Shown: piece after piece, positions 28,470 to 36,884 of the stretch
Position numbering within the stretch: position 1 is the stretch's first letter
How the letters are laid out: the number at the start of each line of letters is the position of its first letter
Origin: Sulfurovum sp.
Lineage (GTDB): Bacteria; Campylobacterota; Campylobacteria; Campylobacterales; Sulfurovaceae
Reading direction: 5' to 3'
Assembly: GCA_002733215.1 (NCBI GenBank)
Contig: NVUY01000002.1
Coordinates: forward strand, 2,264-66,263
DNA: 64,000 nucleotides
Translations under genes and position numbers: made by a program
Notes under the pieces: model-generated
Told to the model about the DNA's origin: nothing
Databases searched by the model: none
The model's input: the letters and a program-made list of their open reading frames with translations, nothing else

Positions 28470-29175
28470 AACTACCCTCAACTAAAAATATTTAGTTGTA
28501 GATAGAACCCTCACAGATCCGTACGTGCGGATTTCCCGCATACGGCTCTTCAAGATCTTATTCAGCCTAAAAGGTGCTCTTAGGCTAATTCTTAATTGTC
28601 GATTCAAAAAGAGCATTTAGCTCTTCTATTTATTACCATTTATGGTGTCTCTGCGGATACCTATAGTTATCATAATTAAGATGAAAATCTTGCTGTTCCC
28701 TTCGCTCATCTCGCATTACCGATTATCTTCACTACTATGAAACAGTCTGACTACCTTAAGAGAAATAATACAAGTTCTTGAATTTGTCGTTCTTGAAATA
28801 GTAATTTGATACGTAACATATCAACCTCTCAAGGTTCTCCCAAGTTCCGCACGTTTACTGTATTGACATACTATGCTCTTGGACTCCGGTGGGCTGAAGT
28901 GATTTTCAAGTTTTACAACTAAAACCTTTTCAGTGTTGTCTTCGCGTCAATATGAATAGCTCGACCCCACAATCTCAAATATTTATCGAAGCTCTATCGC
29001 TTAAAGGAATTATCTCTCCTGACGGTCTATCAACTCTCTGCCTACGCTTCACATACTTCGTTACCTGATATGTGCAAGGCTCGATACTAGGCTCTTATCT
29101 GAAAGACTACCCAGGCAAGTCTAAACATTTTGAAATGTCGCACCTGCTAGTAAACACCGATTTATCTTGGCGCAC
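28470..29175 (-). mobile_element. Group II intron without a reverse transcriptase ORF
   Basis: On the minus strand the element begins GTGCGCCAAGATAAAT, the standard group II 5' end. Near the 3' end it has a textbook domain V hairpin (GAGCCGTATGCGG-GAAA-TCCGCACGTACGGATC), followed by domain VI (CTACAACTAAA/TTTAGTTG with a bulged A at about 28478). The 3' boundary was set 8 nt after the bulged A and is uncertain by a few bases. About 706 nt, with no reading frame resembling an intron-encoded protein, so mobility would need a protein in trans. It lies on the same strand as, and directly after the ATG of, the small membrane gene. Confidence 0.88.
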
Positions 29176-29184
29176 CATACTTTT

Positions 29185-29215
29185 AGTCTATCAGAAAAAA
29201 GAGTGAATGTCAAAA
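29185..29215 (-). repeat. 31-bp direct repeat, copy A (leader of membrane gene pair 1)
   Basis: Exact copy of 29732-29762. On the minus strand it ends 6 nt before the ATG at 29178 and starts TTTTGACATTCACTC. It marks the duplicated upstream region of the two membrane gene pairs and may contain their promoter (TTGACA). Confidence 0.85.
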
Positions 29216-29233
29216 TTCATTCTGCTATAGTGT

Positions 29234-29346
29234 GGTGCATTTATGCCCACCTTTTATCGATACAATGAATTACATATTGAAAATCTCATCATTCAAAGTT
29301 AAATGTTTTGTTTGTATGTATGGGTTGGTAATTTGGTGGGCATAAA
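29234..29346. repeat. Degenerate palindromic repeat, GGTGCATTTATGCCCACC type
   Basis: TTTATGCCCACC at 29240-29251 and GGTGGGCATAAA at 29335-29346 are exact complements about 80 nt apart. Fills part of the gap between the two membrane gene pairs. Confidence 0.5.
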
Positions 29347-29417
29347 GATATAGCTGTGCATTCCCATCAAGATGATGGGTATTAGAATCACCCCTTTACC
29401 CTCACCAACTCTTGTAT

Positions 29418-29495
29418 CTACATTGTTGAGAGGTAGGCTTCATAACTAAAAAAGATAATTACTGCCAATACTGTCAATCCGATTAATAATTCCAT
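29418..29495 (-). CDS. 25-aa single-helix membrane peptide, pair 2
   Basis: MELLIGLTVLAVIIFFSYEAYLSTM, a single membrane helix, starting one base after the stop of the larger membrane gene. It is the positional counterpart of the 29-aa peptide in pair 1, although the sequences differ. Confidence 0.55.
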   Translation of the reverse strand: MELLIGLTVLAVIIFFSYEAYLSTM

Positions 29496-29496
29496 A

Positions 29497-29724
29497 TTAG
29501 AGATCCTCCAATGAGTTTATTTTATGCAAAATAGATTTATTCAAAAAATGTATCAAAACAACCAACCATATTATTCCTACAAATGAGAGTATTAATCTTA
29601 TATTGGATAGTACTTCATAGTGGGAACTAAGCCATCCAAGTAATCCAATTAAGGTAACTACAGCAATACCTAGCCACACTTTTAAATAATTAATTTTCTC
29701 TTTAATAACATCTATTTTGCTCAT
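29497..29724 (-). CDS. Small two-helix membrane protein, pair 2
   Basis: A 75-aa protein MSKIDVIKEKINYLKVWLGIAVVTLIGLLGWLSSHYEVLSNIRLILSFVGIIWLVVLIHFLNKSILHKINSLEDL, with two membrane helices and charged ends. It shares the plan KID-x-x-KE...L (two helices) ...K-x-I-x-x-L-E/K-D-L with pair 1. The ATG at 29724 is preferred to the ORF track start at 29760, which lies in the direct repeat. Such proteins occur in mobile or accessory regions, but I know no function. Confidence 0.7.
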   Translation of the reverse strand: MSKIDVIKEKINYLKVWLGIAVVTLIGLLGWLSSHYEVLSNIRLILSFVGIIWLVVLIHFLNKSILHKINSLEDL

Positions 29725-29731
29725 AGTTATA

Positions 29732-29762
29732 AGTCTATCAGAAAAAAGAGTGAATGTCAAAA
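29732..29762 (-). repeat. 31-bp direct repeat, copy B (leader of membrane gene pair 2)
   Basis: Exact copy of 29185-29215, here 7 nt upstream of the ATG at 29724. Confidence 0.85.
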
Positions 29763-29882
29763 ATTAGGATCTCTAAACTTAGCCATTTATCACTATTATA
29801 GAAATTTCAACTATAAAAAATACTTATTTTATATTTATTTTATCTTAGATATGATATTATCAACTATAAAGTATTTCATAGT

Positions 29883-30120
29883 GAAAAGCCAAACTTGTTG
29901 AGAAGCAGGGACGGAAAACCACGGGTCTTCCGATCTGAGTGGTGGGTCTGAATCACTGAATATTCTGTAAGTGCTTGTCTTGTGAGGGTTTATAAAGAAT
30001 TTGAAGTTAACCCGTAGGTTAATTGATGATTATTTATGAATGCTCACGAGGCAATGACTTGTAGAAGATTGGTGATTTCTGATCTACCACTCAGATCCAT
30101 AAGACAGCCGGGTTACCAAC
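29883..30120 (+). promoter_or_regulatory. Cyclic-di-GMP-I (GEMM) riboswitch 2 with giant structured P3 insertion
   Basis: Core elements in order: AGCCAAAC, stem CTTGTT/AGCAGG with a GAGA tetraloop, GGGACGGAAAACCACGGGTCTT, and finally AAGACAGCCGGGTTACC. Between the two P3 strands lie about 165 nt that fold into one long nested rod: 29932-29943 with 30086-30097 (12 bp, perfect), 29951-29956 with 30072-30077, 29963-29971 with 30058-30066, 29975-29986 with 30043-30054 (12 pairs including two G-U), and an inner hairpin TTAACC-CGTA-GGTTAA. It controls the 1548-aa exported protein and the prepilin genes downstream. Confidence 0.9.
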
Positions 30121-30168
30121 GTAAGCCTTGACGCTTATGTCATCATTTTCAGGTGTCATACGAATTTC

Positions 30169-30186
30169 ACTCAGTGACGACTGAGT
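30169..30186 (+). promoter_or_regulatory. Hairpin next to the ribosome-binding site; candidate expression platform of riboswitch 2
   Basis: ACTCAGT-GACG-ACTGAGT, a 7-bp hairpin ending 3 nt before AAGGTG, the ribosome-binding site of the 1548-aa gene. Its arms repeat the arms of the long P3 helix (CTGAGTG and CACTCAG), so either arm could pair instead with P3. No T-run follows, so translational control is more likely than termination. Confidence 0.6.
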
Positions 30187-30201
30187 CTAAAAGGTGTTAT
30201 T

Positions 30202-33200
30202 ATGAAAAACTTGACTCTTATTTTTAATTTACTTTTAATATCCTTCATTGTTCTACCTTCTTCATCAATAGCTGCATCATATAAATGTGATGGAGAAAAT
30301 GTAGCAGATATTGATGGTGCCACAGTAGATGAAGATAAATCCTATCGGACACATAAAGATAATAAAAAGGCAAGATATTGGAAATTTACGACAGCTACTG
30401 ATGGAGTAATCACAATAACACAGAAGAACAACAAACCAGAAAGTGGGTACTGGAACCATAAACTAATAATTGGTCTCACATGTAGTGGTACAAGTATTTA
30501 TTCTGGTCCTAGCTCAAGTTCAGATTCTAAAACTTTTAATGTTGTTTCAGGTACAACTTATTATGTAAAAGTACAAGAAGCAAATTCTAAAAATGACTTG
30601 AATTTTAATATAGGTTTTAGCTTTAAAAAACAAGCTCCGGTAACAGGTGAATGTTCCAAACCTCATGCTTTTGAAAAAAGAGTCAGCTATATCCTTCCAG
30701 GAGACTTAATCGCTATTGGTAACTCCAATATCTGTGTTGATAATGATGGGAATAATGATGGGAGTAGGGATGGAAAATGTGATCCAAATCAATTAAAAAG
30801 AAACGATATAGGTGATGGAGGAAATAATATTATCTTTACAAACTCCTCATCAAGTACTGCTATAGCAACAGAACCGGGAACCTTGGAAAATACTACTGCT
30901 GCAGAACTCATAGTCCCAACAGGTGCTACAATTAAATGGGCAGGACTCTACTGGCAAGGTGAAATTTGGGATATAAAAACCAGCAACACTAGTCGTACAA
31001 GTGTCAACAAATATAATGGAAAGACTATAGCCATTGAAAATGGTGCAGATGGTAGAGACAGACAAAAACTTGCAGATAAAATAAAGTTCAAAATACCTGG
31101 TGGTACCTATCAGGAGCTTACGGCAGATGAACATTATTATGTCTTTGTAAAAAGAAAAACCGCAAATAACAAAGATGATTATTCAGGTATAACAAGATAT
31201 GAAGAACACTATCAATCTTTTAAAGATGTAACATCCCTACTTCAGGGGCTTACTGGGACGGATGGAGCAAATGGAAGTTATTGGGTTGCAGATATTCAAG
31301 CCACTGTCGGTGCATTATACTACCCAGGTGTGGAAGCAGCATGGAACCTTCAGGTGATTTATGAGCATCAGGGAGCAAAAGCAAAAAGTGTCACCATAAA
31401 TGACGGATATGTTGCTCTGTATGGGTCAGCTTCTCAAGGTGATGATTATGCTAATGATCAAGACTGTCCAACAGGAGGTATCAATACGGGGGTATATGCT
31501 TACTCAGTAGATTTTAATGTTAGTGGATTCCTTACACCAAAAACACCTGGTTTTGATACAGACCTATCTGTATTTGTCACCGAATCAGACCCTGACGGTG
31601 GTCAGTCCGATCCTACAAAACCGGAACGATTGAGTATCACAAAAAAAGACGGTAGTTCTTACACAGTTGATGGTGATGATGCATGGAATTATGAGATCAC
31701 CAACAAAGACGGAAGTGATAATCTTGACAGAACTCCGGCATATATCTATCCTATAGGTATGACCATCAAGAACTATCGTCTGAGAGATGCACTTGACCCT
31801 GATCAATCTTCAACCCAGGTTACTTTTCAAACAGATAGCGATAGACTTATCCTTGGTGTGATTGGCTTCTCAACAGAATTACGTACGGTTGACCTTTGCT
31901 ACGATTATGCTTACAAACAGTATGATCGGTATTTTACAGAAGACAACAATGGCTCCCGTGACCCCCACATTATAGGTAGTGGACTTACTGAGAGCGAACC
32001 TATCACCGTTGAACTCTTTATTCAGAATACAGAAGATTCAGATATTATTGCAAAAGATATGACCGTAAACATAGGTCCGATCGATACAGCACAAGCTGCT
32101 TATATATCGCCAACTACCTATATCATAAGACCTGATAGTGTATTTCCTGAGCTATATCCTGATACAAACGCAGCACCTAGTTACAATAAAGATATATTGA
32201 TCGGAGATATCGACAGCCAAGACTTTTTTTATGTCGACTATGATCTTGATCTTGTAAGAAGCTCTATCTTTATGCCTCTTAATGTTAATATAGAGTACAC
32301 AGCTAGATTTCCTTTTGGTAACAGTGGAGAGTTTATCGACATAAACACCAGTGCTTATCTTAATAGTGATATACCTTTATGTAGTCCCTTAAATTTCGCT
32401 TATGAACCGACATACGGTGTATTCAATGTTGAAGATGCTGCGCTCACATCCAGCCAAAAATACAACCTACCAACACAAACTGCCAACCGTCCAGGTGATT
32501 TCAAAGTAGCTGCATATGATATTCAGTCTACCAATAACAGGAATGCTGTTTCTACTATTGTTGCTATAGAACTCATAGATGCAGGGAAATTCCATGGTAT
32601 TGATGCTTCATGTATTGAACCGGACAGTGCATTGACATCTCGCGTATGGGTAATTTTTGGAGATGCCGATAACAATAGTTCACTGACTGACTTCTCTCCT
32701 ACTACAATTCAAGATGCCATTAATGAGGGGTCACTTTCAGATCAAGTTGTTAACGGTAAGATTATTAATTCCGTTGGAGAGTTTTATGAAAATGTCCGGG
32801 AAAATACTGCATTTAGAATGTCTTATAATCGTGATGGTAATGGGAGTCTAATTACATATGATGCTGTAGCTTGTCATGGCAATACTGGTGAAACATGTTA
32901 TCAAATCACAAACTTTCCCGCACTTATACAGGCTAGTGCACATTGTCCTCAACAATTTGCAAGCACAAATGGCACAGATACTGTTGGTACCTATTGTGGA
33001 AATGCCGGGGGAGGAAGTGGTTCAGCTATTACAGAGAAGGAGTTTAAACTATGTATGGAGTGTATTTACGGCTATGACTTGGTGCGGAATTGCTCACGAG
33101 ACAACTTCGCAACACGTCCAGAGAGTTTCCGTATGAATCTGAGTGACCAGGATCAAAATGATGCAACACAAAAAAGTTTTATTGATAACAATGATGATGA

Positions 33201-34848
33201 CAGTACCAGACATCAAATTGCTGCAGGATATAACTATGCACTTGAAGTGAATGCGACCAATCATGAAAATGACAGCTCTACGCCGGGGTATGATGTCTCT
33301 TTCCCTTTTGACGGTAACGCTAGTAACCGTACCTTTAGATTCTCATGGCAAACATCTGCGAATGACAACCTTTGTAACGATACAGAAGACCATAACAGAA
33401 CATTAACATTTTTTGGTGGGCGTGTAGACCTGAACTTAACCAGTACGCAGGTTGGAGAATATGACCTGACACTTACAGATAGATTATGGACAAGAGTAGA
33501 CTGGGATAATACCTTAACGGGACATCATACAGGATCTCATTTCCTCACGGGGGATGACTGTGTCTGGGCTACATCTCTAGTTCCCACCACAGGGACAAGC
33601 ACAACAATAAGTGGACAAAATCTTCTAAATGTAAGCGGATGTGATATTACTTCTGATTCACATACTAATGTTGATACCAGTGCCGCATACACAGATCTGC
33701 CATTACGTGTTCACCCTTATCAATTTGACCATTCCGGTATTACTCCTGCCATTGGTCCATACAGCAGAACCAATGGGCAAAACTTTATTTATATGGATAC
33801 CCCTCCAATTTTAAATGCGGACAATACCAATATGAGTTATAACATGAACGGTACATTCTTTGCAGCAGGCTATGACAATGGCAGACTTAGCAACTTCGTT
33901 GCAGGATGTTATGCAGATAATGTTAATATGGATCTTAATTATACCTATAACAGCCCTCCTCCAACCCAAGCACCCTACCTATGGTACAGTATTAAAGATC
34001 ATAACACTACAGATAATACTGTCGTTTACAGACCTGCTTCGGGAACTAATGACTTCGATAGACCAACGGAACCTACAGGCAATACCAACCCAATCATTAT
34101 TACTCAGGGTGAAGGATTCTTTGCTAAAGAAATGAATGGATCCATCACGATGGATCTTGGATATAACTTTAAACGTGATTACAATACAAGAGTAAACCCA
34201 AGATACATAGAATTTAAAGATTTCAATATCACTTATGTTACAAATCCATCCGCTGTCAAAGCTGACTTAAAAAGTGACTTCCAAATATTTGGAAACAAAA
34301 CACTTAATACCAATGTGACTTTTGTCTACGGAAGAGCCAAACCTTCTCAGGATTTTTATGATGATGTCATAGAAAACAACATCGATACACCTGTTTCAAT
34401 AGTTGTGTATTGTGATCAAGATCCTATTACCTGTTCTGCAGTTTACAATATTAACAGCGCACTGGGTAAAACAGATGAATACAACTGGTATCTTTCACTG
34501 GGACATGTGACTAGTGAAAATGATGGGAATATCACACTGGACGCAAGTACAGGAGGAAGTGTTGCCCCTACAGATCCAAGTGCTGTAAATATCAATAATA
34601 GCGGTGGAGTTAATAATCCTAATGTTAATGTCAGTGCCACAGTAGCTACGCGTCCTCTGGATGTCTATATCGACTTCGGAGCAGATACAAGCAGATGGCT
34701 CATACACAATAAAGATAATGATAGTATTCCTTCTCCCTTCTATCGTGTCCTTTTCGTAGGTGAAAGTGACTGGGCAGGACATGGTAAAACAGGACATGTT
34801 GTTGACAGCAATACCAGCACCAAGAAAAACAGACGTATGGGATGGTAG
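30202..34848 (+). CDS. Very large exported surface protein (1548 aa), putative pilus-associated adhesin
   Basis: Signal peptide MKNLTLIFNLLLISFIVLPSSSIAAS. Residues 27-150 form a beta-rich module (YWKFTTATDGVITITQK, TYYVKVQEANSKNDLNFNIGF). Residues about 230-400 (AELIVPTGATIKWAGLYWQGE... EAAWNLQVIYEHQG) resemble a conserved module of large bacterial surface proteins. Many Asp/Asn-rich turns (DNDGNNDGSRDGKCD) could bind calcium, and scattered Cys pairs could form disulfides. The end (DTSRWLIHNKDNDSIPSPFYRVLFVGESDW...KKNRRMGW) recalls MshQ-type pilus proteins, weakly. No membrane anchor or sorting signal. Four prepilin genes follow, the first overlapping or adjoining its stop. Confidence 0.75.
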   Translation: MKNLTLIFNLLLISFIVLPSSSIAASYKCDGENVADIDGATVDEDKSYRTHKDNKKARYWKFTTATDGVITITQKNNKPESGYWNHKLIIGLTCSGTSIYSGPSSSSDSKTFNVVSGTTYYVKVQEANSKNDLNFNIGFSFKKQAPVTGECSKPHAFEKRVSYILPGDLIAIGNSNICVDNDGNNDGSRDGKCDPNQLKRNDIGDGGNNIIFTNSSSSTAIATEPGTLENTTAAELIVPTGATIKWAGLYWQGEIWDIKTSNTSRTSVNKYNGKTIAIENGADGRDRQKLADKIKFKIPGGTYQELTADEHYYVFVKRKTANNKDDYSGITRYEEHYQSFKDVTSLLQGLTGTDGANGSYWVADIQATVGALYYPGVEAAWNLQVIYEHQGAKAKSVTINDGYVALYGSASQGDDYANDQDCPTGGINTGVYAYSVDFNVSGFLTPKTPGFDTDLSVFVTESDPDGGQSDPTKPERLSITKKDGSSYTVDGDDAWNYEITNKDGSDNLDRTPAYIYPIGMTIKNYRLRDALDPDQSSTQVTFQTDSDRLILGVIGFSTELRTVDLCYDYAYKQYDRYFTEDNNGSRDPHIIGSGLTESEPITVELFIQNTEDSDIIAKDMTVNIGPIDTAQAAYISPTTYIIRPDSVFPELYPDTNAAPSYNKDILIGDIDSQDFFYVDYDLDLVRSSIFMPLNVNIEYTARFPFGNSGEFIDINTSAYLNSDIPLCSPLNFAYEPTYGVFNVEDAALTSSQKYNLPTQTANRPGDFKVAAYDIQSTNNRNAVSTIVAIELIDAGKFHGIDASCIEPDSALTSRVWVIFGDADNNSSLTDFSPTTIQDAINEGSLSDQVVNGKIINSVGEFYENVRENTAFRMSYNRDGNGSLITYDAVACHGNTGETCYQITNFPALIQASAHCPQQFASTNGTDTVGTYCGNAGGGSGSAITEKEFKLCMECIYGYDLVRNCSRDNFATRPESFRMNLSDQDQNDATQKSFIDNNDDDSTRHQIAAGYNYALEVNATNHENDSSTPGYDVSFPFDGNASNRTFRFSWQTSANDNLCNDTEDHNRTLTFFGGRVDLNLTSTQVGEYDLTLTDRLWTRVDWDNTLTGHHTGSHFLTGDDCVWATSLVPTTGTSTTISGQNLLNVSGCDITSDSHTNVDTSAAYTDLPLRVHPYQFDHSGITPAIGPYSRTNGQNFIYMDTPPILNADNTNMSYNMNGTFFAAGYDNGRLSNFVAGCYADNVNMDLNYTYNSPPPTQAPYLWYSIKDHNTTDNTVVYRPASGTNDFDRPTEPTGNTNPIIITQGEGFFAKEMNGSITMDLGYNFKRDYNTRVNPRYIEFKDFNITYVTNPSAVKADLKSDFQIFGNKTLNTNVTFVYGRAKPSQDFYDDVIENNIDTPVSIVVYCDQDPITCSAVYNINSALGKTDEYNWYLSLGHVTSENDGNITLDASTGGSVAPTDPSAVNINNSGGVNNPNVNVSATVATRPLDVYIDFGADTSRWLIHNKDNDSIPSPFYRVLFVGESDWAGHGKTGHVVDSNTSTKKNRRMGW

Positions 34849-34850
34849 GT

Positions 34851-35558
34851 ATGTTAAATATTCAGATGATACGTCCAGCCATCGCCATGATAGAATTGAT
34901 CTTTGCAATCGTCATCATGGGTATCGTACTTATGTCTGCGCCTATGCTCATAAGTACTGCGACAAAAAGTGGGTATGTTTCCATCATACAAGAAGCGATC
35001 CATGGAGCTTCCTCTCAAGTCAATATGATGACAGGTTACCATTGGGACGAAAGAAGCGCAGATGAGCTCTTTCTTGATCCTATATTACGTGTAAGTGCTG
35101 GAAGTTCAGACCTGGATTCCGATGTCAATTCCAGTAGACGTAAAGGAACCCCAAAAGAAAGTTACCGATCCTTCATACGTTCCGATGGAACAGATGATCT
35201 CAATGCTTCAGTAGTACTGGGAAAAGATGGAACAGAAACTTCGGAAGATGACATAGATGATTTTACAGGTATTACAAATCTTATAGAAATTGCAACTTCT
35301 GTAGCTGACAATGTAGAAAAAACCACAATTAATATTTCAAGATCGACCAATTACAATACCGATACGGTTACGGGAGGATACAATCAATCAGATATCACGT
35401 ATATCCCATTTGTCAATGCCACGGGTACTACAAATATAAAAGGGATCACTGTTAACCTAAGCAGTACCAGTGTTGTAGATGATCTAAACAAATCCATCTC
35501 TCTTCGTGCATTTAGCTGTAACATAGGTGCGTATAAACTTGAAGAGAGGGATTTCTAG
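34851..35558 (+). CDS. Prepilin-like protein 1 (minor pilin/pseudopilin)
   Basis: A 235-aa protein with a type IV prepilin N-terminus: MLNIQMIRPA before the cleavage site, then IAMIELIFAIVIMGIVLMSAPMLI with Glu at +5. The mature part is polar with Cys near the end (FSCNIGAYKLEERDF). Cleavage would be after Ala, not Gly. The ORF track starts at 34842 inside the adhesin gene; 34851 or 34866 are also possible starts. Likely a minor pilin of a pilus or secretion pseudopilus. The gene is translationally close to the adhesin gene and to the next prepilin. Confidence 0.8.
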   Translation: MLNIQMIRPAIAMIELIFAIVIMGIVLMSAPMLISTATKSGYVSIIQEAIHGASSQVNMMTGYHWDERSADELFLDPILRVSAGSSDLDSDVNSSRRKGTPKESYRSFIRSDGTDDLNASVVLGKDGTETSEDDIDDFTGITNLIEIATSVADNVEKTTINISRSTNYNTDTVTGGYNQSDITYIPFVNATGTTNIKGITVNLSSTSVVDDLNKSISLRAFSCNIGAYKLEERDF

Positions 35559-35559
35559 T

Positions 35560-36381
35560 ATGAAACATAAAAGACTCACACCAGCTTTCACTATGCTTGA
35601 ACTTATCTTTGTGATTGCCATACTCGGTGTTGTTGCATCTTTAGGCTCTGAAATGATCGTTAAGATCTATGATAGCTATATAGTCCAGCGAGCACAGCAT
35701 CGTGCCACACTTAAAACCCAACTTGCTGCAACACAGATAGCCAATAGACTTGCTTCTGCAATACCTGGAACAGTTTATAGAATCAGAACCAACAACAATT
35801 ACGAGCCGATTGATTCAGACATTCCTGGAGGTATATCAGGTGATGACTATAAAGGTATACAATGGGTAGGAGCTGATACCGAGAGTTTTAGCGCTACTGC
35901 TACACCGGGATGGAGTGGTTTTTGTGATATTGACGGCAGTAGTACGCCTACCATTTCAACACCCGGTTCAAATTTAAATAGTACAGCAAATGTTATTAGC
36001 AATCTTGCCGGTGGAACTTTTCCATCATTTAACTCTGCAGTATATTTTCCTTATGATATTACTGCATATCCAGTAACAACTCCTGCAGGAAATACTCTTA
36101 CCTTTACGGGTACAATTCCTACACATATCGTAGAACACTATAAACTTGCCTGGACTTCTTATGCTTTAATAGTTGACGGGGGAGATCTTTATCTTTACTA
36201 TAATTTTGATCCTACGGCAATGGCTGCCCGAGACGAAACAACAAGATCGCTATTGATGAAAAATATCAGTACATTCAAATTTAAAGGAGCAGGACGAACA
36301 ATCCGCTTTAAGATCTGTAAACAAGAACGCATTAGTGCAGATCTAAATATCACTTCATGTAAAGAAAAGGCGGTATTCTAA
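35560..36381 (+). CDS. Prepilin-like protein 2 (PilW/GspJ-like)
   Basis: A 273-aa prepilin: MKHKRLTPA, then FTMLELIFVIAILGVVASLGSEMIVKIYDSY with Glu at +5. Length and the segment QHRATLKTQLAATQIANRLASAIPGTVYRI resemble PilW/GspJ-type minor pilins. The ORF track start at 35527 is in the previous gene; the ATG at 35560 follows GAGAGGG and comes one base after the upstream stop. Ala at -1 again. Its stop overlaps the next start (TAATG). Confidence 0.82.
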   Translation: MKHKRLTPAFTMLELIFVIAILGVVASLGSEMIVKIYDSYIVQRAQHRATLKTQLAATQIANRLASAIPGTVYRIRTNNNYEPIDSDIPGGISGDDYKGIQWVGADTESFSATATPGWSGFCDIDGSSTPTISTPGSNLNSTANVISNLAGGTFPSFNSAVYFPYDITAYPVTTPAGNTLTFTGTIPTHIVEHYKLAWTSYALIVDGGDLYLYYNFDPTAMAARDETTRSLLMKNISTFKFKGAGRTIRFKICKQERISADLNITSCKEKAVF

Positions 36382-36884
36382 TGAGAAAAGCATTTTCTAT
36401 GTTAACAGCGATCTTCATCATTATCCTAATGTCAGTTGTGGCAGGATTCATTATGAACCTTTCAGGTAAAATGGTGAAAGGTACCTCTTCACAGTTTTTG
36501 CGTGAACAGTCTGTTCTTTTAGCAAAAAGCTATACTGAATACGCTATCTTAGCTGTCACTGCAAATGAACACAATACCTCTAACTGTCTCAATAACATAA
36601 CTGGTGGCTACGGGGATGATGGTAATGGAAATTATATTTATAATATCGACGTTAATATCTCTTATATCGGTAATACTGTCACTGACCCAATTACAGGGCT
36701 AGCTATTGCTAGTTTACAAGGTCAATGTGCCAGAGAGTTAAACCTAGCTACACTCGCAATTACAGAAAAATCCCCTCTTAATATTATTGTAGATGTCTTC
36801 GTCAGATATAAACAGTTGGACCACCCGGATGGAACAAATGCACCCGATATTACCTACCATAGAAGGAGCTTACAAAAAATATGA
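36381..36884 (+). CDS. Prepilin-like protein 3 (PilX/GspK-like, lacks Glu5)
   Basis: A 167-aa protein starting MRKA, then FSMLTAIFIIILMSVVAGFIMNLSGKMVKGTSSQFLREQSVLLAKSYTEYAILA. The position +5 Glu, normally needed for pilin-pilin contact and methylation, is replaced by Thr. Loss of Glu5 is typical of the tip-forming GspK/PilX-type component. Two Cys in the mature part could form a disulfide. Coupled by 1-nt and 4-nt overlaps to both neighbours. Confidence 0.8.
   Translation: MRKAFSMLTAIFIIILMSVVAGFIMNLSGKMVKGTSSQFLREQSVLLAKSYTEYAILAVTANEHNTSNCLNNITGGYGDDGNGNYIYNIDVNISYIGNTVTDPITGLAIASLQGQCARELNLATLAITEKSPLNIIVDVFVRYKQLDHPDGTNAPDITYHRRSLQKI

Noticed and set aside
29180-29420. Possible additional gene between the two membrane cassettes
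   Set aside because: Only leader repeat copy A and a degenerate palindrome are seen; no coding pattern in any frame.
30156-30165. 10-mer TCATACGAAT shared between the leaders of riboswitches 2 and 3
   Set aside because: The copy near 53078 is in the opposite orientation relative to its gene, and a 10-base match in AT-rich sequence is weak.
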